Shown here piece after piece: positions 42,365-42,440 of a DNA stretch of 42,440 bases (position 1 is the first letter of the stretch; each line of letters starts with the position of its first letter). Source of the DNA: Mycoemilia scoparia (taxonomy: Eukaryota; Kickxellomycota; Kickxellomycetes; Kickxellales; Kickxellaceae). The notes below the pieces were generated by a model. That model saw only the letters and a program-made list of their open reading frames with translations. It ran no database searches and was not told the DNA's origin. Position numbers and translations under genes: made by a program. The stretch is from positions 183-42,622 of the forward strand of contig JANBPU010000140.1 of NCBI GenBank assembly GCA_027575805.1, written 5' to 3'.

Positions 42365-42410
42365 GATTAAGCATTTTATTACTCCTATGGAGGTAGCTGT
42401 ATGCCACATA
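42365..42410 (+). repeat. Family C repeat, copy C2
   Basis: 46 bp match 28171-28216 with one mismatch, including CTCCTATGGAGGTAGCTGT. Unlike C1 the sequence continues after GCCACATA with CACTAAAGTT, showing the uninterrupted form of the site where A5 inserted. Confidence 0.85.
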
Positions 42411-42440
42411 CACTAAAGTTGTGTTTACCAAATTAAATAA

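Larger units (their letters stand above)
41823..42440. other. Right-edge intergenic region
   Basis: The F-box/LRR 3' UTR is followed by a family B foldback fragment (42105-42250), a pair of 17-bp direct repeats (42308-42354) and the second family C copy (42365-42410). No exon is seen before the edge. Confidence 0.55.

Overview
The window looks like nuclear DNA from a fungus, most probably an early-diverging, AT-rich lineage of the Mucoromycota/Mortierellomycota type. The lineage is an inference from gene content and style, not a database result. Evidence: short GT-AG introns of about 50-420 nt (plus one of 1.2 kb), intergenic spaces of 1-4 kb packed with simple repeats and small foldback elements, coding regions loaded with Ser/Asn/Gln/Thr runs, and genes typical of fungi (an Hrp1-type hnRNP with the fungal C-terminal ending, a fungal-type Mic19, a Gon7-like KEOPS subunit, a Uaf30-like SWIB protein, an Izh/PAQR receptor). 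There are no prokaryotic operons, rRNA genes or CRISPR, and I found no convincing tRNA.

Layout. 1-2052 (-): a spliced, membrane-anchored or secreted repeat protein running off the left edge. 3319-3715 (+): a small spliced Gon7-like gene. 5534-6487 (+): a GPI-anchored, Asp-rich protein with two CBM19-like cysteine modules and its own TATA box. 9995-12451 (+): a large F-box/LRR protein. 13461-14977 (-): a DEK_C/AT-hook/SWIB chromatin protein. 17110-19322 (-): a four-exon PAQR protein. 23166-23478 (-): a two-exon gene for a 77-residue unknown protein. 24385-27554 (-): HRP1, with a 1.2-kb intron. 29737-30710 (+): a GDSL/SGNH esterase. 31344-32315 (+): a five-exon MIC19 with a GC-AG intron. 32951-36073 (-) and 39444-41822 (+): a divergent pair of F-box proteins (WD40 and LRR types). 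A possible gene relic lies at 38507-38900 (-).

The genes do not form one pathway. Three of the twelve recognised genes are F-box proteins, candidate substrate receptors of SCF ubiquitin ligases. The others serve mRNA 3'-end processing/export (HRP1), chromatin or rDNA transcription (SWIB protein), tRNA modification (Gon7-like), mitochondrial cristae (MIC19), membrane sensing (PAQR), cell wall (GPI protein) and ester hydrolysis (GDSL).

The most distinctive non-genic content is two small repeat families. Family A elements are about 95-115 bp, have a 20-bp terminal inverted repeat related to GGATCATAATTTTTGAAGGG, and four of seven copies carry perfect 5-bp target duplications of the form CATWW. 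Family B elements are roughly 300-bp foldback-like repeats, one inside an intron and one nested inside an A element. At 28171-28860 an A element sits in a third repeat (C), followed by B and another A.

Intron-exon structures were worked out by hand from splice signals, reading phase and protein plausibility; transcript data would settle them.
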